From positions 1 through 38,562 of the forward strand of contig JAUWKS010000030.1 of assembly GCA_030614005.1 (NCBI GenBank): 38,562 bases of DNA, given 5' to 3'. The first letter of the stretch is position 1; each line of letters starts with the position of its first letter. Below, piece by piece: positions 8,302 through 15,376 of this stretch. A program made the translations under genes and the position numbers. Below the pieces are notes generated by a model. It had not been told where the DNA came from. It searched no databases and worked only from the letters and a program-made list of their open reading frames with translations. The stretch comes from Candidatus Heimdallarchaeota archaeon (GTDB lineage: Archaea > Asgardarchaeota > Heimdallarchaeia > JABLTI01).

Positions 8302-8344
8302 CTAAGCGAATGAAAATGAATAATTGAAGAGAAAAATCTCATTT

Positions 8345-8680
8345 CTACTGTTGTCTTTTTCTCTTTCTTAAACTACTCATACCGCTGAGATCAAGTGGTT
8401 TAGACATTTCATATTGAACAAAATTTATACCACAAGAAGAACAGATTACGCTATCAAAGGCGTTCAAGTTTTTGCACTTGGGGCAATCCTTTTCCTTCAT
8501 AGGAACTACTCTATCTTTTTCCTTTGCCATATTTGGGTCATTTTTACAATAAGAACATAGTTTTTCTCCGATTTTCAAGGGTTTTCCACAGTGGGGGCAA
8601 TAACCGACTACATCCTTCGTTTTTTTTCTAATATAAGATCTACCTCTATTAAGTCTACCTCTGCCTGGAATCATATACAT
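8345..8680 (-). CDS. Double zinc-ribbon protein (3 of 3)
   Basis: The 111-residue protein starts with an Arg/Gly-rich stretch ('PGRGRLNRGRSYIRKK'), which may contact RNA or DNA. Two zinc ribbons follow: 'CPHC'/'CSYC' (about 28-45) and 'CPKC'/'CSSC' (about 66-83). The tail is basic (RKRKRQQ). The second ribbon resembles that of the 7720-7974 protein ('CxxCxxLN', then 'VxCxSCGxN'), so the two are likely paralogues. The start is ATG at 8680 with a GAGGT site 4 bases before; ATG 8674 is equally possible. The function is unknown. Confidence 0.75.
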   Translation of the reverse strand: MYMIPGRGRLNRGRSYIRKKTKDVVGYCPHCGKPLKIGEKLCSYCKNDPNMAKEKDRVVPMKEKDCPKCKNLNAFDSVICSSCGINFVQYEMSKPLDLSGMSSLRKRKRQQ

Positions 8681-8710
8681 TCATACCTCAACTATTATAC
8701 ATTTGATGAA

Positions 8711-8720
8711 GTATTTAAAA
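8711..8720 (-). promoter_or_regulatory. TATA box of zinc-ribbon gene 3
   Basis: TTTTAAATAC on the minus strand lies 30 bases before the ATG at 8680, the same sequence and spacing as for the neighbouring gene at 8261. Confidence 0.6.
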
Positions 8721-8774
8721 CTTAATATTCGAAAAGCACTTAAAAAAAGTTCTACAAAAAATTAGTGATTTTTT

Positions 8775-8785
8775 GGTATAAAAGA
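8775..8785 (+). promoter_or_regulatory. Probable TATA box of the riboswitch-crcB transcript
   Basis: GGTATAAAAG reads as an archaeal TATA element about 50 bases before the fluoride aptamer. It would start transcription near 8805-8810. Confidence 0.4.
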
Positions 8786-8827
8786 AAATTATTTATGCGG
8801 TTATTTCTTGGCAACTCTGCTCTTAAA

Positions 8828-8888
8828 ATGGTGATGAAATCCACCTTGACCTCTGTCTGAACCGCATATGGCTGATGACTTCTACTTT
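8828..8888 (+). ncRNA. Fluoride riboswitch (crcB motif)
   Basis: The conserved blocks of the crcB aptamer are in order: GGTGATG (8830-8836) closing on CCACC (8841-8845) as stem P1 with its GATG loop, then GGCTGATGACTTCTACT (8870-8886), which matches the conserved 3' part 'GGCUGAUGNCNUCUAC'. The P1 loop GAAAT can pair with ACTTC in the tail to form the fluoride-binding pseudoknot, but with one A-C mismatch. It sits about 25 bases upstream of a crcB gene, its usual target in bacteria and archaea, which strongly supports the call. The middle stem is less clear. Confidence 0.82.
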
Positions 8889-8913
8889 TAGAACTAAGGT
8901 GGAACAAACAAGA

Positions 8914-9296
8914 ATGAATTCAATATTAATAGTTGGTATAGGTGGCTTTGTGGGAGCGATTCTACGATATCTCCTAAGCACTTGTATGCAAAATGGTGGA
9001 GAAACGTTTCCTTATAGACGTTAGCGGTAAATGTTATTGGAAGTTTCCTTTTAAGTTTGGTAATGTTTACTTCGGAGTATACAGGCATTTTCCCGGATGA
9101 TACAAGATTGTTTCTTACAGTAGGACTGCTTGGAGCGTTTACTACTATGTCTACTTTTAGCTATGAAACATTCAAATTTTTTGAAATGGGCGAGATGATC
9201 ATGCTAACCAAATATGTTGTTGGAACAATTGTTTTTACACTCTTAGCAGTTTACCTGAGTAAAATAATTGTTGTAACAATGATGGGAACAAAATAA
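8914..9296 (+). pseudogene. crcB: CrcB/Fluc fluoride exporter, frameshifted
   Basis: CrcB (Fluc) is a small dual-topology membrane channel that expels fluoride. The first frame from ATG 8914 has the opening family motif 'GIGGFVGAILRYLL' but stops at TAG 9022 after 36 residues. The next frame resumes at once with 'LAVNVIGSFLLSLVMF' and then 'GLLGAFTTMSTFSYETF', the diagnostic CrcB motifs, and ends at 9296. Alignment to 'FPYGTLAVNVIGS' shows five bases (9016-9020) where six are needed, so one base is missing. The ribosome-binding site is AAGGTGG at 8896-8902. It is either a pseudogene or a one-base sequencing error; all other parts look intact. Confidence 0.88.
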
Positions 9297-9313
9297 GTAG
9301 AAAGAGGAAGTAA

Positions 9314-9505
9314 ATGACTACTATTACATTTACTTACAAATTTGTGGCTTAAGATAATTCACAGATAATTGACTTGCGAACGATTCAATATCTACTGAAT
9401 AACAATCAAGATTTGATTATAGATCATGTAATTGAGCGAACGTTTTCTCATCTAACTGATGAGAATTACAACGAATTTGGAGTAGGATTACAAAAAGATT
9501 ATTAG
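9314..9505 (+). pseudogene. Small ORF interrupted by an in-frame TAA
   Basis: ATG 9314 is preceded by a good ribosome-binding site (AGAGG, 6-base spacing). After 12 codons the frame meets TAA (9350-9352) and then stays open for 50 codons to TAG 9503-9505. The second part ('IDLRTIQYLLNNNQD...') looks like coding sequence and could start on its own at TTG 9371-9373. No family is recognised. It follows crcB by 17 bases and may belong to the same fluoride-controlled transcript. Either a nonsense mutation has broken it or the frame is chance. Confidence 0.35.
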
Positions 9506-9588
9506 AAAAAAAATTAGTTTTAACATTTTAAAAGAAGGGATTAGTCTACGTATAACTAAAATATTCAATTGACTCTATAATTATAAGG

Positions 9589-11610
9589 ATGGATTTATTA
9601 TTGTATCAAATAAGAAGAAATTGTATCTTGTTATTATCAGTTTTATGTCTAATCCTTCAATTCCAGCTTACTGTTGTCGGAATTAATTCACAACTACCTG
9701 CAGTTGAGATTCAATGGACGTATCAGACAAATAACCCAATTTTTTCATCTCCAGTAGTGGCTGATTTGACTAATGATGGAAAGTTGGAAATACTGTTTAG
9801 TTCAATGGGAAATACATTTACTCTTGATTCAAATGGAAAATTGATTTGGAATAACACAGACATAAAGTTTGCCTATTCAGCAGGTGCCATTGCGAACCCT
9901 GCAATAGTAGATATAGACGGAAGTAATACTTTAGAAATAGTTGTTGATTCGTATAGTTATGGGGTTTATTGTATAAATCGCTTCGGAGAGGTAATGTGGT
10001 TTTATGAAGAGGATGCTATAGTAACCTCACCGGTGATAGCTGATTTAGATAATAATGGGGATATGGAGATCATTTTTGCCACACAACAGAGAATACTCTG
10101 CTTGAATTCTTCCGGACTTGTGAAATGGAACTATACCGTTGAAGTAGCATATTCATTTGGCACTCAATTTGCCTTGGCTGACCTTGATGATTCAGGCGAT
10201 GTTGAAATATTAATCAATACTCAAAGTAGTGAGCTTTTATGTTTGAATACAGATGGTACAAAAGCTTGGTCTTCAAATTATTCAGGTATGCCAATAACAG
10301 CGGATTTAGATGGAGATAACTCAAAAGAGATAATCCTTTCTTCATACGACCAAGTAACATGTCTAAACAGTACTGGTGGATTTCTATGGGAATACATAGG
10401 AGGAAGTGGTTTCACTGTTATTAGCGTTGCAAACATCATTGAAGATGAAAAACTTGAAGTGATAGTTTGCAGTGGGGCCGGAAAAAGTGTGATATGCTTA
10501 AATTCTCTGGGACAATGGGAGTGGACGTATTTTGCTGATGAAACACCAACTTCACTTTGCATTGCAGACCTTACTGGGGATGGAAACTTGGAAATAATCA
10601 TTGGCACAGAGTATGGTGGCCTATTTTGTTTGAGTGCAAATAAAGCATTGCTCTGGGAAATCAGCGTCTCGGATGAGTTCTGGGCAGTAACATATCCTTG
10701 TATTATAGATTTAAATGGTGATGGAATACATGAAATCGTTTTTGCTCATTTTAAAACAGTGTATTGTCTAAAGGTTACTGGTATAAGTAAATCAGGTGTA
10801 GCACCGTGGTATTGTAAAGGAGGAACGGTATTTAGAACTGGCACATTGGATTCTGATGGTGATTACATAGATGACCTCTCAGAAGAGACTTGGCTCCAAA
10901 CAGATAGGCTTGTAGCTGATTCGGATTTCGATTATCTCACAGATGGAGAGGAGTTCCTCTATTACCATACTGATCCAACAAATCCTGACACAGACGGAGA
11001 TGGTTTTCTCGATGGGGAAGAAATTGCATCGGGAACCGACCCTTTAAACCCAGATGATAATCCTGCAATAAGACGAAGATTACTAATCAAAAAAGTCTTG
11101 ATTATTGTTATTCCAATAATGGCCATTTTGTCTTTTCTATTGATAGTTTCTAAAATTTCTTATGTGCTCAAACATCCGAAGAGTATTTTGAGTAGAACCA
11201 TTGCTCAATTGAAGAATTCAGATAATGAATTCGTTCCTCTTAAAGAGCTCATTAACAAAACAAACCTCACTCGAGATAAAATATTGAAGCAATTAAAGAA
11301 AAATAGTTTCTGTGAAAACAATAATATTATCTTTTTTTCAAATTGTCTCTATTTTAAGGAAAAAATTGATCTTAAAGCGATGATTACAAATTTGGAGAAA
11401 GCTAGTGTAGAAATTCAAGGAAAGGAAATAATAAATAACGATACAATACTTTTGCTTTCTGAAGGAAAAGAGCAATTAGAAAAAGTTAAGTTCTTTGCTG
11501 AAGAACTGAAAAATCAAGAAATCATCAATAAGTGTCATAAAATATCCCATGACTTGACAGATGTCATGAATAAAATAGATTTTGACATTTTAGCAAGAGT
11601 AAATGGATGA
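9589..11610 (+). CDS. Receptor-like beta-propeller protein with calcium-binding repeats and cytoplasmic tail
   Basis: The 673-residue protein has an N-terminal signal or anchor helix (about 13-31). A series of FG-GAP/PQQ-like repeats follows (about 45-415), each with 'VADLTNDGKLEI'-type calcium loops and a 'CLN..G...W' strand, predicting a beta-propeller outside the cell. Then come thrombospondin-3/EF-hand-like Asp repeats (about 421-490: 'DSDGDYIDD', 'DTDGDGFLDGEE'). One membrane helix is at about 498-521. The cytoplasmic part of about 150 residues begins with what looks like a winged-helix domain ('FVPLKELINKTNLTRDKILKQLKK'), ending in helices. This topology suggests sensing outside and a DNA- or protein-binding module inside; that is inference. 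ATG 9589 follows AAGG closely. Confidence 0.85.
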   Translation: MDLLLYQIRRNCILLLSVLCLILQFQLTVVGINSQLPAVEIQWTYQTNNPIFSSPVVADLTNDGKLEILFSSMGNTFTLDSNGKLIWNNTDIKFAYSAGAIANPAIVDIDGSNTLEIVVDSYSYGVYCINRFGEVMWFYEEDAIVTSPVIADLDNNGDMEIIFATQQRILCLNSSGLVKWNYTVEVAYSFGTQFALADLDDSGDVEILINTQSSELLCLNTDGTKAWSSNYSGMPITADLDGDNSKEIILSSYDQVTCLNSTGGFLWEYIGGSGFTVISVANIIEDEKLEVIVCSGAGKSVICLNSLGQWEWTYFADETPTSLCIADLTGDGNLEIIIGTEYGGLFCLSANKALLWEISVSDEFWAVTYPCIIDLNGDGIHEIVFAHFKTVYCLKVTGISKSGVAPWYCKGGTVFRTGTLDSDGDYIDDLSEETWLQTDRLVADSDFDYLTDGEEFLYYHTDPTNPDTDGDGFLDGEEIASGTDPLNPDDNPAIRRRLLIKKVLIIVIPIMAILSFLLIVSKISYVLKHPKSILSRTIAQLKNSDNEFVPLKELINKTNLTRDKILKQLKKNSFCENNNIIFFSNCLYFKEKIDLKAMITNLEKASVEIQGKEIINNDTILLLSEGKEQLEKVKFFAEELKNQEIINKCHKISHDLTDVMNKIDFDILARVNG

Positions 11611-11656
11611 GTCTTTTAACGAACAATGCGAAGAGAGCAATTGGAGTTATTTTTTT

Positions 11657-11772
11657 AAAAAGGAAGAGAGAAAGGAAGGAATCGAGGAGAAAAAGAGTTA
11701 GCAACACAAGGGAGAAGAAAGGAGAAGAGAAAGGGATACTGATGAGAAGAGGAAAAGAGAAAAGGAAGAAAA
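11657..11772. repeat. Purine tract downstream of tRNA-Ser
   Basis: 105 of 116 bases on the plus strand are A or G. On the minus strand this is a pyrimidine-rich trailer directly after the tRNA-Ser 3' end and before the end of the convergent receptor-like gene. It could act as an extended T/C-rich terminator for the tRNA. Frames through it give only Lys/Arg/Glu-rich low-complexity peptides and are not genes. Confidence 0.6.
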
Positions 11773-11777
11773 TGGCA

Positions 11778-11861
11778 TACCGGGGACGGGATTTGAACCC
11801 GCGAGTGCGGAGGCACAATGGATTAGCAATCCATCTCCCTACCAGGCTAGGAAACCCCGGT
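11778..11861 (-). tRNA. tRNA-Ser (anticodon GCT)
   Basis: Read on the minus strand it is a class II tRNA. The acceptor ACCGGGG pairs with CCCCGGT. The anticodon stem ATGGA/TCCAT has loop TTGCTAA with anticodon GCT (serine AGC/AGT codons). The long variable arm has GTGC/GCAC, and the T arm is GCGGG-TTCAAAT-CCCGT. CCA is not encoded. The first pair is A-U and the discriminator is A, whereas archaeal serine tRNAs usually begin G-C with discriminator G. Confidence 0.93.
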
Positions 11862-11986
11862 GAAAAGTCAGAGATTATTTTTGTTTTTTCGATAATTTGT
11901 TCATAAAGATTATGGTTAAATTGTGATTAATGTTTTTATAAGTTTTTTGAAATCAATTTAATAGTTATAGTAGACTATTTTTCTAT

Positions 11987-12694
11987 ATGAACACTAAAGA
12001 TGATTTTGCCATTCCTGAAGAGTATACGGATCTTCTTACTTCAGTGAGGGAGAAACAAATAGAGCTTGCATTGGGCATTTCCCTTGATAATAGAATCAGT
12101 TTCGGGGATATTCGAGTAATTGCTGGATTAGATGTTGCCTTCTCTGAGAAAAATGATTTGGCTTGTGCTGGCATTGTTATCATCGATTCTCGTTCTTTTG
12201 AAGTATTGGATGAACAAGTAGCATTCTTTGAACCGCGAATTCCTTATATCCCTACTTTTCTCCATTATCGAGAATCCCCTGGGTATCATAAGATTATAAC
12301 GCAAATAAGTGAAAAACCTGATGTATTAATCTTTGATGGCAACGGTATTATTCACCCTTTTGAGTTTGGCATTGCAAGTCAGATGGGATTAGAATTTGAT
12401 ATCCCAAGTTTTGGCATTGCTAAAAAGTTACTTCTTGGTGAGTATGATAATCGTTTAAATCGTGGTGGTTTTTCAGATATCCTACACAATGAAAAAACCC
12501 TTGGCATTGCTTTTCAGAGCCTTGCTCCACCTGCAAAACCTATTTTTGCCTCCCCTGGTCATTTAATTGATATGAGAACGATAACCAATATCCTTCGTGA
12601 TTTTAATTTACAGCAGAAATTCCCTTCTAAATTACCTTTGCCTCTTGCTTTAGCAGATAAACTAGTGAGAGAGAAATTAGCGATTGGTACGTGA
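11987..12694 (+). CDS. nfi: Endonuclease V (deaminated-base repair)
   Basis: Endonuclease V nicks DNA (and, in some lineages, RNA) next to inosine left by adenine deamination. The 235-residue protein shows the family in order: 'IAGLDVAFS' with D49, the wedge 'PYIPTFLHYRE' (Y87, E96), 'FDGNGIIHPFEFGIAS' with metal-binding D117, then 'DIPSFGIAKKLL', and near the end 'ASPGHLIDMRT'. The length is normal. The N-terminus (about 1-40) is variable, as usual. ATG 11987 lies about 45 bases after TTTATAAG at 11935-11942, a likely TATA box. It is monocistronic and convergent with the actin-like gene. Confidence 0.93.
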   Translation: MNTKDDFAIPEEYTDLLTSVREKQIELALGISLDNRISFGDIRVIAGLDVAFSEKNDLACAGIVIIDSRSFEVLDEQVAFFEPRIPYIPTFLHYRESPGYHKIITQISEKPDVLIFDGNGIIHPFEFGIASQMGLEFDIPSFGIAKKLLLGEYDNRLNRGGFSDILHNEKTLGIAFQSLAPPAKPIFASPGHLIDMRTITNILRDFNLQQKFPSKLPLPLALADKLVREKLAIGT

Positions 12695-12778
12695 TTTTCT
12701 TATATGTTGTAAGTTAATTGGCGTATACCTAACGTACAAGTTATTAAACTTAAAGAAAGATATAAAATGAAAATAAGA

Positions 12779-12804
12779 TTTCGCTTAGTAAAAATAAAGC
12801 GAAA
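12779..12804. terminator. Hairpin between convergent endonuclease V and actin-like genes
   Basis: TTTCGCTT (12779-12786) and AAGCGAAA (12797-12804) form a perfect 8-bp stem with a 10-base loop. T-rich sequence follows on both strands. It probably terminates both convergent transcripts. Confidence 0.6.
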
Positions 12805-12819
12805 CTCTATTTTAATTGA

Positions 12820-13935
12820 TTATTTTTTTATTGATGCTTGAGCAATTTTTTGGAAACCCATTGCATTAGCCATTACTGGATCTTCTGGAACGATAACCTC
12901 GTCTGGTGTGTGTACGATATTATGTTCTGTAAGAATGGTTTTCATGTTTTTACCAAAAACTTCAGCGCCACCACCAGTTAGAATTACTTTTTCTATCCAT
13001 GCATCGGGTGGTAAAGTGCCCAGAAGAGTTGAAACCTCATCTACAATGATATCAGCGATTGTATTTACATAATAATCAGTTGTTTCAGAGATATCGTATT
13101 GTTCTCCTGCTATCATAACGTTTTTGCGACCAATTTCTATTGCTTTTATCAATTCGAATGGTCGTAGAATTTTTCCTGTTTGCTTATTGAGATTGTCGGC
13201 TATTCTCCCTGCAAGAGTTGTTATCGATTCGTGGACACTTCCACTGGCTGTTCTCATTAATCTTCCTTCATACACTGTAAGAATATTTGTTGCGCCTGCA
13301 CCTATATCAATAACTATAGCATCCACAGCTCTATCTTCCCCTGATGTCTTCAAGATTTCATAATAAGAACCATAACAGACTGGCATAACTAAACATTGGT
13401 CAATCTTTAGTTTGATTTGTTTTTCTTCACCAGAAGCATCATTAGCGACATTAATTGTCATGGCGCCTTTCATACCAGAGCTAAGTGTTGTCATTTCTTC
13501 TTGAGAACTTGCGACAGGTACACCGGTTGCAATCACAAAGTTAGCATAATCTTTTTCCACAAAATTCGATAAAGCCGCTTGCATTGCTATTATTGCATCC
13601 TTCAAGCTTTTCATTTTTCCATCTGCAGCCAGCGGTCGCTTGATTTCACTTTGAAGTCTAGCTAGTTCACCGACAAAGAATTTCTTTCCTGCATCTGTTG
13701 TTAGAACAAGATTATTTATCCACGATTTGTCAGTTCCTAATCCTTTCCATCCTGGGTTTGGATCGCCTACAAGGCTAGGAATTTTTATTTCCTTTTTTCC
13801 ATCGGGACCAACCAGTTTTATTAAACTAGTTCCTAGATCAATGCCAATTGCCATCGGATTGCCTGTATCTTTAGCTTTCGATTTAGATTTATCTTTTGAT
13901 TTAGCTTTAGCTTTTTGTTTAGATTTTTTAGACAA
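12820..13935 (-). CDS. Archaeal actin-like ATPase (ParM/Ta0583 type) with Lys/Ser-rich N-terminal tail
   Basis: The 371-residue protein has the actin/Hsp70 fold signatures: phosphate-1 loop 'IGIDLGTSLIK' (from about residue 30), phosphate-2 'AIVIDIGAGATNILTV', and adenosine loop 'KVILTGGGAEVFG'. 'FVIATGVPVA' and 'DQCLVMPVCYGSYY' match the ParM/archaeal actin-like (ALP) branch rather than MreB or eukaryotic actin. It probably forms ATP-driven filaments. Before the fold is a 27-residue tail with 11 lysines in its first 22 positions, alternating with Ser and Ala; it may bind membrane or DNA. The TTG start at 13935 follows an AGGGTGA site. The longer open frame upstream crosses the promoter and the next gene and is rejected. 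It lies just after the MoxR/DUF58 gene cluster. Confidence 0.88.
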   Translation of the reverse strand: MSKKSKQKAKAKSKDKSKSKAKDTGNPMAIGIDLGTSLIKLVGPDGKKEIKIPSLVGDPNPGWKGLGTDKSWINNLVLTTDAGKKFFVGELARLQSEIKRPLAADGKMKSLKDAIIAMQAALSNFVEKDYANFVIATGVPVASSQEEMTTLSSGMKGAMTINVANDASGEEKQIKLKIDQCLVMPVCYGSYYEILKTSGEDRAVDAIVIDIGAGATNILTVYEGRLMRTASGSVHESITTLAGRIADNLNKQTGKILRPFELIKAIEIGRKNVMIAGEQYDISETTDYYVNTIADIIVDEVSTLLGTLPPDAWIEKVILTGGGAEVFGKNMKTILTEHNIVHTPDEVIVPEDPVMANAMGFQKIAQASIKK

Positions 13936-13968
13936 AATTTTCACCCTAGTTTTTAGAAGGAATAATTT

Positions 13969-13979
13969 CCTTATATAGG
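13969..13979 (-). promoter_or_regulatory. TATA box of the actin-like gene
   Basis: CCTATATAAGG on the minus strand lies about 34 bases before the TTG start at 13935, giving the gene its own promoter separate from the upstream cluster. Confidence 0.55.
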
Positions 13980-14026
13980 TATAAAAAAAGCATTTTAAAT
14001 ACTTTCTAGTCTGGACATGAGAGAGT

Positions 14027-15376
14027 TTATTCCAGTTGCGGACTAGCTCCCGCATGTATATCAGCATCTGTTTTGTTCTCTTCTTGTGTATCTTCCTTGA
14101 TTGTGTGGATAACTTTACCCGCATTAGCTCTTTCGCCTATTTTTTTAGCTGCTCTTCTTTGTATTGCTTGAACAATTAATCCCATCACCATAAAGAAAAT
14201 AGCTAATGGAATTAAAACTAGCATTATCATTTCAGGTTGCCCTGCTTCGACGCTGTTTATTATTGAATCTGGAAGATTAAGAACTCTCAGTACTGGTACG
14301 GGATTTAATGCTAAATAAGACATAAAAAGCAAAGTAACCATTCTGAACAGTGTTCCAGATAGTACTATCAAGAATAATCTCATTAATGAAGGTGTATAAG
14401 CAGATGCCGAGAGAGAGACCGAGATGAATGGATCATTTTCCTCTAATCTCAAATAATAATTCTTCAGTCGATTGTTCATTTTATCCCAATCTTCTAATGG
14501 TGAAATCCTAAAGAGTTTCTGACCAACTAAAGCTCTTATTTGTGAGAATGCAGTAGTTACTTTCAATAATGATGTTGATGTTTTCTTTCCTTTAACCATT
14601 ATTGATTCTTCTTCTTCTATTTGCTTCTTCTCTCCAATTGGCATCTTAAAATCCTTAAGTCGTTTAATGTTGCTTGATATTCTACGATGTCTTTGAACAT
14701 TTGGTCCAATAACGTTATAGATATAGCTAGCCTGGAAGCTTAACTCAAGTGAGAAATAAATAAGAAATGCAGTAATAACCATTTTTGAGAAAATCATTTG
14801 GAAAAAGTTTCCACTTGAAAAGTCAAGATTTAGTAATAATTTTCCATTCATAGCTGCAATGCCTAATACTATATTCATCGAGAAAAAGGATATTGCTGAT
14901 AGTGCTGGATTGCATTCCTTCAAAAATCCCACTCCAGACACAAATGCAATAATGATTGCTATCATAATAGTAAATGCAAATGCTGCATCTATGAGGCTTT
15001 GTTGTTGCGGAAGCTGTAATGGTTGAGTAACCAATTCTTCGATTGGAATACCTAATACAGTTTCATTTCCGCCGAAAATTGCAACATGAATTGCACTCAT
15101 AATTGCTACTGCCCCTGTATCACCATACCCTAGAATTAGGGCAATTCCATACCCTACAAGCAGGAACAATAGTTCGAATAGAAAGATAAACATCTTCAAC
15201 CCATACCAAAATGATTGGAATCGCCAAATGGTAGGATCAACTGAAGTCATTACCAAAACAAAAGCAGCCACTGACACTAGCCCTGCAAATATTCTTGCTG
15301 AACCTAACAATGTTCTCATTTTTCGTACTCGTTCATTTTCTACTCGTAAGCTTATAGATTGTTCAGACAAGTCCAA
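14027..15376 (-). CDS. Multi-spanning membrane protein of the MoxR/DUF58 cluster
   Basis: I do not recognise a named family. The roughly 449-residue protein has five or six membrane segments in its first 220 residues. A cytoplasmic charged region follows (about 230-300, with 'EKKQIEEEES'), then a segment with 'LEDWDKMNNRLKNYYLRLEENDPF', and two more membrane helices near the end before an acidic tail. The ribosome-binding site AAGGAGG (about 15381-15388) lies inside the end of the DUF58 gene, so the start is TTG at 15376 or 15370, overlapping that gene's end; the frame itself is open to TTG 15397. It is the last gene of the cluster and probably the membrane platform for the DUF58/MoxR pair (inference). 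Confidence 0.75.
   Translation of the reverse strand: MDLSEQSISLRVENERVRKMRTLLGSARIFAGLVSVAAFVLVMTSVDPTIWRFQSFWYGLKMFIFLFELLFLLVGYGIALILGYGDTGAVAIMSAIHVAIFGGNETVLGIPIEELVTQPLQLPQQQSLIDAAFAFTIMIAIIIAFVSGVGFLKECNPALSAISFFSMNIVLGIAAMNGKLLLNLDFSSGNFFQMIFSKMVITAFLIYFSLELSFQASYIYNVIGPNVQRHRRISSNIKRLKDFKMPIGEKKQIEEEESIMVKGKKTSTSLLKVTTAFSQIRALVGQKLFRISPLEDWDKMNNRLKNYYLRLEENDPFISVSLSASAYTPSLMRLFLIVLSGTLFRMVTLLFMSYLALNPVPVLRVLNLPDSIINSVEAGQPEMIMLVLIPLAIFFMVMGLIVQAIQRRAAKKIGERANAGKVIHTIKEDTQEENKTDADIHAGASPQLE

Noticed and set aside
8894..9088. Minus-strand frame opposite the start of crcB
   Set aside because: The plus strand carries clear CrcB motifs and a riboswitch; this frame has no family resemblance.
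11564..11906. Frames on both strands through the purine tract and tRNA-Ser
   Set aside because: Low-complexity Lys/Arg/Glu or Ser/Leu/Phe translation of a purine tract plus tRNA; not coding.
13936..14124. N-terminal extension of the actin-like gene
   Set aside because: It crosses the TATA box and the end of the upstream gene; the TTG at 13935 has a proper ribosome-binding site.
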